Source of the DNA: Hymenobacter ruricola
GTDB lineage: Bacteria > Bacteroidota > Bacteroidia > Cytophagales > Hymenobacteraceae
Assembly: GCF_015694525.1 (NCBI RefSeq)
Contig: NZ_JADQDM010000006.1
Coordinates: 186,001-250,000 of the forward strand
Reading direction: 5' to 3'
DNA length: 64,000 bases
The translations under genes and the position numbers were made by a program. The notes beneath the pieces were generated by a model that searched no databases, was not told where the DNA came from, and was given only the letters and a program-made list of their open reading frames with translations. This document shows positions 46,842-54,786 of the stretch, piece after piece. How positions within the stretch are numbered: the stretch's first letter is position 1; every line of letters begins with the position of its first letter.

Positions 46842-48539
46842 CTACTTCGGCTTAGTTGGGCTGGCAGCGGGGACTTTTTTAGGCACCTGCCCCAGGGCCG
46901 CGCCGCTTTTTGCTTCGTACACGACTTGGCCGCCCACCATGGTCAGCTCGCTCACGGTGCCGGGCAGGGCGGGCAGCGGCGCTGTGAAAATGTCCTGCGA
47001 CAGCACCGCCAAATCGGCCAGCTTGCCGGGCGCGAGCGTGCCTTTTTCCTGCTCCTGAAACTCGGCATAGGCCGAGCCGGCCGTGTAGGCGCGCACGGCC
47101 TGCTCGCGCGTCAGGGCCTCTTTGGGGTCGGCCAGGGTCACGGCAAGCAGGATGTTCAGGTAAGGATTGGACGGGCCGTCGGAGCCGAGCGCGAAGGGCA
47201 CGCCGCTTTCCAGCAGCGAGCGGAATGAGCCGTGCAACTCCGGCGGCGCACCGTGCTGCTTGTCCAGGGCCGCGTTGGTGAAGTGCGACGGGTTTTGCAC
47301 CACCACAATGCCCAGCGCCCGGGCCCGGGGCTGCAAATCGGCGGTCAGGCCGTCGCCGTGCTCGAAACGCACGCGCTTGCGGCGCCAGGTGGCGTCGTCG
47401 CCCAGCTGGCTCATGAGGCGGAGCACCAGGCTGGCCGTGCTGTCGCCGGAAATGTGCAGCATCAGCGGCTCCGGGCCGGCGAGGGCGGTGCGCAGCAGCT
47501 GGCGCACCGTGTCGACGGGAAAATTCAACTTGCCGTACCAGCCCGGCTGGCCGGGATAGGGCCGGCGCATGAGGGCGCCGCCTTCCAGCGGCGTGGCGTC
47601 GAGGATGTACTTCACGCCGTCGACGCGGGCGAGCGGCGCGGGGTGGCGCTCCACGCCGGCCCATTCGCGGCGATTGATGCCCCATTTGGAAGTCATCGGA
47701 AACGGGATGATGCGCAGCCGCAGGGGCAGTTGGGCGGCTTTCACCACCCGCAGGGTCTGGTCGGGCGGCAGGGCGTCGGCCATGTTCTGCGCGCTGGTGA
47801 TGCCGAAGCGCAGGGCTTCGGCGCCGTAGGCTTTCAGGGGGCGCACCCAGGCCGAATCGGCGATTTTGCCGCTAAAGGCGCGGCGCGGGGCCCAGTCGCC
47901 GTACTCGCTCAGCAGGCCGTTGAGCTGGCCCACGTCGGGCAGCCGGCCGTAGGTGCCGCCCAGCGGGGCCACGTCGGAATCTTCAATTTCGAGCAGGCGC
48001 AGGGCGGCCGTGTTCACGATGCTGCCGTGGCCCCAGGGCGTGCGCAGCAGCACGGGGTGCCGGGGCGCCACCAGGTCGAGGTCGGCGCGGCGCAACTGCG
48101 GGTCCACCAACGCATCGCGCCCGATTTCGCCTATCAGCCACGTGCCGGCCGGCTCCCGGCCGGCCAGGGCGGCCACGGTGTCCAGCACCTGGGCGGTGCG
48201 GGGGCCGGGTATCATGTCGGCCTGGGGAAAGTCGAAAAAATGCCCCGGCAGGTGGCCCGGCGGCAGGTGCGTGTGGGCGTCGTTGAAGCCGGGCACCACG
48301 GTGCGGCCGCGCAGGTCGATGCGGCGCGTGGCGGGCCCGGCCAATCGGGTTATCTGGGCCGTAGTGCCCACGGCTACAACCCGTTCGCCGCGCACGGCCA
48401 AGGCCTGGGCGTAGGGCTGGGTAAGTTCGGCCGTGAATATTTTGCCGCCGGTGAGGATGATATCCGGCGGGGCGCTGCTTTGCGCCCGGACCGAACCGGC
48501 CAGCCCGACGATGGCGGCAGCTGCTAACAAAACCCTCAT
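46842..48539 (-). CDS. Exported amidohydrolase family 3 (YtcJ-like)
   Basis: A 565-residue metal-dependent hydrolase with a signal peptide (MRVLLAAAAIVGLAGSVRAQ). The amidohydrolase marks are VVPGFNDAHTHLPPGH near residue 85, the later LMLHISGD, RFEHGD and GSDGPSNP blocks, and the C-terminal LAPGKLADLAVLSQD of the beta-sandwich domain. It probably hydrolyses an amide or cyclic amide in the periplasm. It lies between the CRISPR array and the ureide genes in the same direction as the latter, so a role in purine breakdown is possible but not shown. Confidence 0.9.
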   Translation of the reverse strand: MRVLLAAAAIVGLAGSVRAQSSAPPDIILTGGKIFTAELTQPYAQALAVRGERVVAVGTTAQITRLAGPATRRIDLRGRTVVPGFNDAHTHLPPGHLPGHFFDFPQADMIPGPRTAQVLDTVAALAGREPAGTWLIGEIGRDALVDPQLRRADLDLVAPRHPVLLRTPWGHGSIVNTAALRLLEIEDSDVAPLGGTYGRLPDVGQLNGLLSEYGDWAPRRAFSGKIADSAWVRPLKAYGAEALRFGITSAQNMADALPPDQTLRVVKAAQLPLRLRIIPFPMTSKWGINRREWAGVERHPAPLARVDGVKYILDATPLEGGALMRRPYPGQPGWYGKLNFPVDTVRQLLRTALAGPEPLMLHISGDSTASLVLRLMSQLGDDATWRRKRVRFEHGDGLTADLQPRARALGIVVVQNPSHFTNAALDKQHGAPPELHGSFRSLLESGVPFALGSDGPSNPYLNILLAVTLADPKEALTREQAVRAYTAGSAYAEFQEQEKGTLAPGKLADLAVLSQDIFTAPLPALPGTVSELTMVGGQVVYEAKSGAALGQVPKKVPAASPTKPK

Positions 48540-48551
48540 AGCAAACTTCTA

Positions 48552-48623
48552 AAGAAAAACCTTTTATACTTTGTTGGGCAGCAAAACCGTGCTTAGCCCA
48601 ACGAAATATAAAAGGTTTTTCTT
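48552..48623. repeat. AT-rich palindrome between amidohydrolase and lyase-like genes
   Basis: Twenty-eight-base arms (48552-48579 and 48596-48623), AAGAAAAACCTTTTATA... with two mismatches, around a 16-base loop. It could be a terminator for the upstream lyase-like gene. Confidence 0.8.
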
Positions 48624-48664
48624 AGATAATTATAAAATTCTATGCTTTTATAAGGAAGTCAAAC

Positions 48665-50101
48665 CTACACGGTCTGTTTGCGGCGGCCTTCCAGAATGCG
48701 GTAGAACGAGCGGGTGTTGATTTCGTCGCGCGTGAGGCCGGTGGCTTCGATTTCTTCTTCGGAGATGGCGCCGCAGTTCAGCGCTTTCAGGAAGAAGTTG
48801 AGCAGGCCCTGACCGGTGGCGGCGTCGTCGAAAATGTCGCCGGTGAGGGTGGAAATGGCGGCGCGCTCCACGAAGGTTTTCAGGCGGTGCACGGCGTCGT
48901 CGTAGCTGCTCAGGAAGAAGTTGTAGGTGGCGGCGTAGCGCATAGGCAGTTGCGCGGGGTTCAAATCCCAGCCCTGGTACAGGCCGTTGATGAGCGAGTG
49001 GGTGGTGTGGTGGTAGGCCTGGCGCCAGGCGTTGTGCACCGATTCCTGGTTTTCGCGCAGCTGGGCGTAGCTCAGGTTGTCGCCGCGGTGCGGGCCAATG
49101 GGCATCACGTTGGTGGCGCCGTCGGAGAGGAAAATGCCGGTACCGCCGAGCGCCACTTTGGTCATGTGGTGGGCGAAATCGCACACGGGGTGCGCCATGG
49201 TCTGGTACTTGGCCGTGATGCCGCAGCTGGCGGTGTAGTCGTAGGTGCCAAAGTGCGCGGCCACGCAGCGCCCCTCGCTGGCCCGGATGATGCGCATGAG
49301 CGGGTTGCGGCCCTCCTCGTCTATCACAATCTGGGTGGCTTCCACCATGGTTTCCATCCGCAGGGTGCCGGGGGCCAGGTGGTTGGCCTGCTCCAACAGC
49401 TCAAACAGGCGCACCATCGTCGCCATCTGCTCCGGAATGGTCACTTTGGGCAGCATCACCACAAAATTGTCGGGCAGCTTGCCGCCGGTTTCGGCCAACA
49501 GCGTGGTCAGGAAAATATCGAGCGTGCGCACGCCGCGGGCCTTCAAATCTTCGGTGAAGGGCTTGATGCGGATGCCGATAAACGGCGAGAGCGTGCCCTG
49601 CTGCATTCCTTTGGCTACTTCATGGGCGGCGCGCACGGCGGTTTCGTCCTCCTCGGCATCGGGCCGGTTGCCGAAGCCGTCTTCAAAGTCCACGCGGAAA
49701 TCCTCCACGGCTTCGCGTTGGAGCTTCTGCACAATTTTGTTGTAGACGGAGTAGGCCAGCCAGGCCGGCTCCTGCTTGCGCTCCTGGGGCGTCATGGCGT
49801 CGAGGCGGGCGGTGAGGTCGGCGATGTCGCGCGCCAGCGTGGGCAGGTGCTCGTGGTTTTTGAGTTGTAGCACGCGGGCCAGCTCCACGAAGTTGGGCGC
49901 GTAGGTCTGCAGGTTGTTGAGGGCGATGTCGCCCATGCGCTTGCAGGTGTCGGCTTTGAAGAGGTTGGCACCGCCGTACACGGTGTGCACGGGCTGGCGG
50001 TCGGGCTTGTCGCCGGGGTACACCTGCTGGAAATGGCGGTTGGCCACGCCCAGCTCGTCGAGCAGGGCAGTTTTGGCGGAATCTGGTAAGCTGAGTTTCA
50101 T
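48665..50101 (-). CDS. Aldolase/citrate-lyase-like protein (DUF6986-like), ureide cluster
   Basis: A 478-residue cytosolic protein. The segment DFRVDFEDGFGNRPDAEEDE, the FIGIRIKPF strand, VVMLPKVTIPEQM and LRMETMVEATQIVIDEEG resemble the metal- and acid-binding blades of HpcH/HpaI aldolases, citrate lyase beta subunits and malate synthases. The closest group I recall is DUF6986, sometimes misnamed phosphoenolpyruvate kinase and often found beside allantoin genes. In this cluster it may use glyoxylate or a ureidoglycolate-derived product; that is inference. It is the most distal member of a minus-strand series running from allantoinase. Confidence 0.7.
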   Translation of the reverse strand: MKLSLPDSAKTALLDELGVANRHFQQVYPGDKPDRQPVHTVYGGANLFKADTCKRMGDIALNNLQTYAPNFVELARVLQLKNHEHLPTLARDIADLTARLDAMTPQERKQEPAWLAYSVYNKIVQKLQREAVEDFRVDFEDGFGNRPDAEEDETAVRAAHEVAKGMQQGTLSPFIGIRIKPFTEDLKARGVRTLDIFLTTLLAETGGKLPDNFVVMLPKVTIPEQMATMVRLFELLEQANHLAPGTLRMETMVEATQIVIDEEGRNPLMRIIRASEGRCVAAHFGTYDYTASCGITAKYQTMAHPVCDFAHHMTKVALGGTGIFLSDGATNVMPIGPHRGDNLSYAQLRENQESVHNAWRQAYHHTTHSLINGLYQGWDLNPAQLPMRYAATYNFFLSSYDDAVHRLKTFVERAAISTLTGDIFDDAATGQGLLNFFLKALNCGAISEEEIEATGLTRDEINTRSFYRILEGRRKQTV

Positions 50102-50121
50102 GGTGGGAATTTAATTGCGAT

Positions 50122-50212
50122 GTAGAGACGCAATACTTTGCGTCTCGTCGTTGGACGTTCAGTCGGTATGCAGACGGCGCTGACGCTAAGACGCAAAATA
50201 TTGCATCTCTAC
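50122..50212. repeat. Inverted repeat of a second type (GTAGAGACGCAA)
   Basis: Arms of 24 bases (50122-50145 and 50189-50212) pair with two mismatches. The sequence GTAGAGACGCAATACTTTGC is unrelated to the GTCAT family. Confidence 0.75.
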
Positions 50213-50217
50213 CTCAT

Positions 50218-50556
50218 TCACGAACCTCTGTAAGTAGCATATCCAAAGGGATTCAGCAGCAGCGGCACGTGGTAATGCTCAGTGGTAGCCACCTCAAAAA
50301 TGATTTCCACAAACGGATAAAAATTTGCCGTGCCGTCCTGCGTGAAATATTCCTGCGTGAAAAATTTCATTTTGTAAACGCCGAATTCCATTTGCGTTTC
50401 CTTAAGTAATAAATCCGCAATTCGGCCGTCGGAATTCGTCACGCCGCGGGCTATTTCTCGCCAATTATCACCCACTTGCTGCAGCAGCGCAATGGTGACA
50501 TTTGCGGCCGGCTTGCCCTTGGTGGTGTCGAGAATGTGCGTGGTTATCTGGCTCAT
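50218..50556 (-). CDS. uraH: 5-hydroxyisourate hydrolase
   Basis: A 112-residue transthyretin-like enzyme that opens 5-hydroxyisourate to OHCU, the step after urate oxidation. It starts MSQITTHILDTTKGKPA, with the active-site His7, and ends in the diagnostic C-terminal YRGS. It has no signal peptide. The start codon overlaps the end of the OHCU decarboxylase gene by four bases, so the two successive pathway enzymes are translationally coupled. Confidence 0.96.
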   Translation of the reverse strand: MSQITTHILDTTKGKPAANVTIALLQQVGDNWREIARGVTNSDGRIADLLLKETQMEFGVYKMKFFTQEYFTQDGTANFYPFVEIIFEVATTEHYHVPLLLNPFGYATYRGS

Positions 50557-51062
50557 GCGGCTAATAGTTTTTCGAGGCGAATGCGGGTGATTTTATCCTG
50601 CTCATCCGCAGCAACTTTTATTTCATCTTCGGACTTATTCGGCATTCGTGCTTGCAGCAAGGCCAGCATCTCCTCCGCCGTTTTCCCCGTGGCGCAGACG
50701 ATGAAGATGTAGCCGAATTTGCGCTCGTATTCCGTATTGCCCGCCGCCAAAGCTTCTAAAGTAGCCTGGGAAGCTTGTTTTACGGATGCTTGTTCGCCTT
50801 CGGCCCAGATGCTGGTGCTGGCAAATTTCTCGCGTAGCGCGGCCACGTCGCCGCCGATTTTGGGGTGGTGCGTGAAGGCTTCGCGCCAGTCGGCTTCGGT
50901 CAGCTTGTTCCACTGAGCAGTGGCCTGATGCATTAGCGTTTCGGCATTGGCTACCGGGAATTGCGCCACCATATTTTCGACCCAGGCCGTGGCGCCACAG
51001 CATTTCTGCAGGGCTTCGGCAAGGATGGGCTTGGGAAGGTTGTTGAGTTCAGAGAGGGTCAT
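50553..51062 (-). CDS. uraD: 2-oxo-4-hydroxy-4-carboxy-5-ureidoimidazoline (OHCU) decarboxylase
   Basis: A 169-residue all-helical enzyme giving S-allantoin from OHCU. The catalytic His66 lies in FTHHPKIGGD, and the later segments EYERKFGYIFIVCATGKTAEEML and EDEIKVAADEQDKITRIRLEKLL are family hallmarks. It precedes uraH with a four-base overlap. A palindromic repeat separates it from the upstream ureidoglycine aminohydrolase gene. Confidence 0.96.
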   Translation of the reverse strand: MTLSELNNLPKPILAEALQKCCGATAWVENMVAQFPVANAETLMHQATAQWNKLTEADWREAFTHHPKIGGDVAALREKFASTSIWAEGEQASVKQASQATLEALAAGNTEYERKFGYIFIVCATGKTAEEMLALLQARMPNKSEDEIKVAADEQDKITRIRLEKLLAA

Positions 51063-51077
51063 CTGGAAATTGTATCG

Positions 51078-51179
51078 AACGTTATGTCGAGCGCAGCCGA
51101 GACATCTCGCTCGCGTCGTTGCAATAGCGTTGAATTACTACCACACGCGAGATGTCTCGGCTGCGCTCGACATGACGTT
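51078..51179. repeat. Palindromic intergenic repeat, GTCAT...ATGAC family, copy 7
   Basis: Arms of 33 bases (51078-51110 and 51147-51179) with one mismatch, subtype AACGTTATGTCGAGCGCAGC, inside the ureide gene series. Confidence 0.88.
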
Positions 51180-51201
51180 CTAGGTTTTTTGCAGCCTTGC
51201 G

Positions 51202-51948
51202 CTACACCACCGTCGGAAACCGGTTCACGTTCTTGTAATAAATGTACACCGACGGTTCCTGGCCCATGGCCGTGGCCCACTGCTGGCAATACGGCGCCAT
51301 CCAGATGGAATCGCCTTTTTTCACCGGGTACCAGCACTGGTCGAGCATGTAAATGGCCTGGCCTTCGAGGTACATCAGGCCGTGCTCCATGATGTGGGTT
51401 TCCACCATCGGCAGGTTGCCGCCGAGGCCGTAGGTGAAGATGTTCACGGCCATGTCGAAGCCCGGCTCGTTCGGCAGCAGTTCCTGAATGCGCAGGGCCT
51501 CGTCGTTCATGTAAACCGGCGCCTTGCTGTAGTCCCGCTCGCCGAAAAACACGCCCGGCGTGGCGTGGCCGGCCAGCGGCTCATACACCTTGTGGAAGGT
51601 GAGCAGCTGCGTACCGGCTTCCGGCTGGCTGAACTCATAGCCCTGGCCCACCGGGATGTACACGTACTGGCCCACTTTCAGCGTGCGGGTTTCGCCGCCC
51701 ACGGCTGCCTGCACCTGGCCCTGCACCACGTAGAAGAAAATTTGCGAGGCCTGCGTCTCCCCCACCAGCCGGCCGGCGTCGGTGAGAGTGATGAGCGTTT
51801 GGCAGAGGCGGGCGCCCATCTGCTCGTTGATGATGACGTTGACGGTGCAGCCGGTCCAGCCGGGTACGTTGCTGTTGATGTAGCCGTCGGGAGCGATGAT
51901 GGCGTGGTTGCGCTTCACGACCGAGCGGGTCAGGGCAGACATTTCCAT
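51202..51948 (-). CDS. allE: (S)-ureidoglycine aminohydrolase
   Basis: A 248-residue bicupin that releases ammonia from S-ureidoglycine to give S-ureidoglycolate. The N-terminal part has NVPGWTGCTVNVIINEQMGARLCQTLITL. The C-terminal cupin carries the metal site in MVETHIMEHGLMYLEGQAIYML, and PVKKGDSIWMAPYCQQW is characteristic. The ATG at 51948 lies two bases after the stop codon of allantoate amidohydrolase; a much longer in-frame reading back into that gene is rejected. It acts directly after the upstream gene product. Confidence 0.94.
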   Translation of the reverse strand: MEMSALTRSVVKRNHAIIAPDGYINSNVPGWTGCTVNVIINEQMGARLCQTLITLTDAGRLVGETQASQIFFYVVQGQVQAAVGGETRTLKVGQYVYIPVGQGYEFSQPEAGTQLLTFHKVYEPLAGHATPGVFFGERDYSKAPVYMNDEALRIQELLPNEPGFDMAVNIFTYGLGGNLPMVETHIMEHGLMYLEGQAIYMLDQCWYPVKKGDSIWMAPYCQQWATAMGQEPSVYIYYKNVNRFPTVV

Positions 51949-51950
51949 GG

Positions 51951-53204
51951 TTAGCGGGTGGGATTTTGGGTGTGGAGGAGATGAATAAACCGGTCGGCCA
52001 CGGCCACGGCCGCTGCCAAATCGCTCAGCTCCACGTTCTCCAACGGGTTGTGGCTGATGCCCTTGTAACAGCGGACAAACATCATCGTAGCCGGCGCTAC
52101 GAAGGAGATGGGCACGGCGTCGTGACCGGCACCGCTCACCAGCGGGATGGTTTCGTAGCCCGATTCGGCAATGGCTTGGGCCAGCAGTTCGTTCAGCGGC
52201 TGGCTGCACGCCACGGGCGCCGTGTACTGAACCAGCTGCCAGTCCAGGGTCACGTTGCGGTGGCCCGCCACGGCCTCGGCGTGGCTGCGCAGGTAGTCGT
52301 AGGCTTGGGCGAGCGGCTGCTCGTCGGGGCTGCGCAGGTCGAGGCTGCACGTTACTTCGCCGGGGATGACGTTGCTGGCCGCGTGGCTCACGGCCAGCTT
52401 GCCCACCGTGGCCACCAGCCCGCGGCCGTGCACCTGGGCAAACTGCTCGGCCGTGAGCACAAACTCGGCGGCGGCGCACAGCGCGTCCTGGCGCATGGCC
52501 ATGGGCACGGTGCCGGCGTGGCCGGCCATGCCCCGAAAAGTCAGCTCCACGCGCTGCTGGCCGGCAATGGCCGTCACCAGCGCCACCGGCACGTTGCGCT
52601 CCCAGAGCACCGGGCCCTGCTCGATGTGCATTTCGAAATAGCCCAGCCAGTCGGCGGCCGGAATGGCATCCGCGGCAATCTGCGCGGCGTCGGCGCCCAT
52701 GGTTTCCAGGGCCTGGGCCAGGGTCACGCCGGCGGCGTCGGGCCGCGCGAGCAGGGCCTGGTCGAAGGAGCCGGCCACCACTTTGCTGCCCAGATACGTG
52801 GTGTGAAAGCGCACGCCTTCCTCGTCGCTGAAGGCAATGAGCTCGAAGTGAAACGGCAGTTCGGCCTTCTGTACCAGCAGGTTTTCCAGCAAATCCAGCC
52901 CCATGAGCACGCCCAGCGGGCCGTCGAACTTGCCGGCGTTCACCACCGTGTCGATGTGCGAGGCCAGCACGAAGGTTTTGGCGGCGGGGTTGGCGGACTG
53001 CAGCCGGGCGCGCAGGTTGCCGATGCCGTCGGTGCGGGTGGGCAGGCCGGCGGCTGCCAGCCAGCGTTGCACCAGCGCGCGGCCAGCCAGAAAGGCGGGC
53101 GTGCCAAAGGTGCGCGTCACGCCGTCGGCGTCCTCGCTGATGGCCGCGAGCTGCTGAATGCGCTGCATGATGCGCTCGGCGCGCGCTAGGTACTCTTGCT
53201 GCAT
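51951..53204 (-). CDS. allC: Allantoate amidohydrolase
   Basis: A 417-residue M20-family metalloenzyme that hydrolyses allantoate to ureidoglycine, CO2 and ammonia. The dimetal ligands are His83 (LASHIDTVVNAGKFDGP) with the bridging Asp94, and Glu128-Glu129 (FSDEEGVRF). The dimerisation domain has GMAGHAGTVPMAMRQDAL. N-carbamoyl amino acid hydrolases are close relatives, but the neighbours (allantoinase, ureidoglycine aminohydrolase) favour allantoate. It starts four bases after the allantoinase stop codon. Confidence 0.94.
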   Translation of the reverse strand: MQQEYLARAERIMQRIQQLAAISEDADGVTRTFGTPAFLAGRALVQRWLAAAGLPTRTDGIGNLRARLQSANPAAKTFVLASHIDTVVNAGKFDGPLGVLMGLDLLENLLVQKAELPFHFELIAFSDEEGVRFHTTYLGSKVVAGSFDQALLARPDAAGVTLAQALETMGADAAQIAADAIPAADWLGYFEMHIEQGPVLWERNVPVALVTAIAGQQRVELTFRGMAGHAGTVPMAMRQDALCAAAEFVLTAEQFAQVHGRGLVATVGKLAVSHAASNVIPGEVTCSLDLRSPDEQPLAQAYDYLRSHAEAVAGHRNVTLDWQLVQYTAPVACSQPLNELLAQAIAESGYETIPLVSGAGHDAVPISFVAPATMMFVRCYKGISHNPLENVELSDLAAAVAVADRFIHLLHTQNPTR

Positions 53205-53208
53205 CCAG

Positions 53209-54546
53209 CTACCGGGTTAAAAGTTGGCCTTGGCCGAGGCGGGTGAAATCCGGGCGCTGGTAAACCTGTTCGCCGCCCAGAAACGTTAATTCCACCACGC
53301 CCGCCAATTCCTGGCAAATGTAAGGCGACACTTTGTGTTTGTGCTGAATCAGGCTTTCGGTGACTTCAAAGGTCTTTTCGGGGTCCAGCACCAGCAAATC
53401 GGCGTCGAAGCCCACGGCGATTTGGCCCTTGCGCTGGCTTTGGCCGGCCAGCTTGGCGGGGTTTTCACTCAGCCAGCGCACCAGGTCAGGCAGGGTGGCG
53501 CCGCGGCGGCGCGCGGCCGTCCAAAGCACCGGCAGGGCCAGCTGCAGCGAGGCAATGCCGCCCCAGGCCGTGGTGAAGTCGCCGCTGGCCAGCTGCTTGA
53601 GGTCGGGCGGCGCGGGCGAGTGGTCGGTGGCCACAAAGTCGATGATGCCGGCCTGCAAAGCGGCCCAGAGCTGGTCGTTGTTGGCCTTTTCGCGGATGGG
53701 CGGCGCGCACTTGAACTGCGTCTGGCCGTCGGCAATGTCCTCGGCGTTGAAGTAGAGGTAGTGCTGGCCGGTTTCCACGGTCAGGGGCAGGCCTTTGGCT
53801 TTGGCGGCGGCGATGGGCGCGATGGAATTGGCCGACGACAGATGCACGATGTGCACCCAACAATTGAATTCCTCGCACAGCCGAATCATCAGGGCCACAG
53901 CCTCATCTTCCCACGCTTTGGGCCGCGAAGCCAGGTAGTTGACATACGAGCGGTGGTCATTCTGCTTCCAGGCGTCGCTGTCTTCGGATAATTCGCAGTG
54001 CACCAGCAGCGGCAAGTTGTGGCGGGCCAGCACGGGCATCACCCGCCGCAAGTCTTCCTCCGTCGCGTTCGGAAAATCATCAATCCCCGAGTGCGTTAAG
54101 AAAGCCTTGAAGCCCAGCACGCCGGCCGCAATCAGCGGCTCTATTTCGGCCGCGTTGCCGGGCACCACGCCGCCCCAGAAGCCCACGTTGCAGTGCAGCT
54201 GGCCCCGGGTGGCGGCGCGCTTGATTTCCAGATTGGTTACCGAGGTGGTGACGGGCGCCGAGTTCAGCGGCATGTCGACCAGCGTGGTGAGGCCGCCGGC
54301 CAGGGCGGCGCGGGTGGCCGTGTCGAAGCCTTCCCAGTCGGTGCGGCCGGGCTCGTTGATGTGCACGTGCGGGTCAATCACGCCGGGCAGCACGGCGTGG
54401 TTGCCCACGTCGAGGAGGCGAGCACCGGCCACGTCGGCATCGGGCGGCAGCAGGGCGCTGATGCGGCCGTTTTCGAGGAGAAGGGTGGCGGCGCGCACGC
54501 CGTCGGGCGCCACAACGCGCTGGCTGCGCAAGGCAAGAGTTGACAT
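53209..54546 (-). CDS. allB: Allantoinase
   Basis: A 445-residue amidohydrolase that opens allantoin to allantoate. Metal ligands are His60 and His62 (GVIDPHVHINEPGRTDWEGF), the carboxylated lysine in VLGFKAFLTHSG, then LLVHCE, WVHIVHLSS and ATDHSP. The family is shared with dihydroorotase and hydantoinase, but GRTDWEGFDTATRAALAGGLTTLVDMP and the gene context point to allantoinase. It is the first gene of the minus-strand ureide series, divergent from the urate oxidase gene across a 240-base gap that contains a palindrome. Confidence 0.95.
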   Translation of the reverse strand: MSTLALRSQRVVAPDGVRAATLLLENGRISALLPPDADVAGARLLDVGNHAVLPGVIDPHVHINEPGRTDWEGFDTATRAALAGGLTTLVDMPLNSAPVTTSVTNLEIKRAATRGQLHCNVGFWGGVVPGNAAEIEPLIAAGVLGFKAFLTHSGIDDFPNATEEDLRRVMPVLARHNLPLLVHCELSEDSDAWKQNDHRSYVNYLASRPKAWEDEAVALMIRLCEEFNCWVHIVHLSSANSIAPIAAAKAKGLPLTVETGQHYLYFNAEDIADGQTQFKCAPPIREKANNDQLWAALQAGIIDFVATDHSPAPPDLKQLASGDFTTAWGGIASLQLALPVLWTAARRRGATLPDLVRWLSENPAKLAGQSQRKGQIAVGFDADLLVLDPEKTFEVTESLIQHKHKVSPYICQELAGVVELTFLGGEQVYQRPDFTRLGQGQLLTR

Positions 54547-54639
54547 GGGTAGGGAATTTGGCGCTAAATTGGGGGCTTTTTCCCGGTTTAATTAATTGGC
54601 AGGCTGAAAATCAGAACTTCGGTTCTGTCCCGCTGAACG

Positions 54640-54732
54640 GTCATGCCGACCGCAGCGAAGCATCTTGCCCGCCGCAAGTAATTTCCTCTCTGCAACGAAG
54701 CGGTAAAGATGCTTCGCTGCGCTCGGCATGAC
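54640..54732. repeat. Palindromic intergenic repeat, GTCAT...ATGAC family, copy 8
   Basis: Arms of 27 bases (54640-54666 and 54706-54732) with one mismatch, subtype GTCATGCCGACCGCAGCGAA, between divergent allantoinase and urate oxidase genes, where both promoters must lie. Confidence 0.88.
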
Positions 54733-54786
54733 GGCCACGGCTCACTCCCGACTACGCCCCTTCCTGCTTCCCACCCGCTTTCCCAC

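Noticed and set aside
46842..48539. Amidohydrolase next to the array as a CRISPR accessory or defence gene
   Set aside because: It has a signal peptide and ordinary metal-hydrolase motifs, points toward the array and matches the strand of the ureide genes; a metabolic role is simpler.
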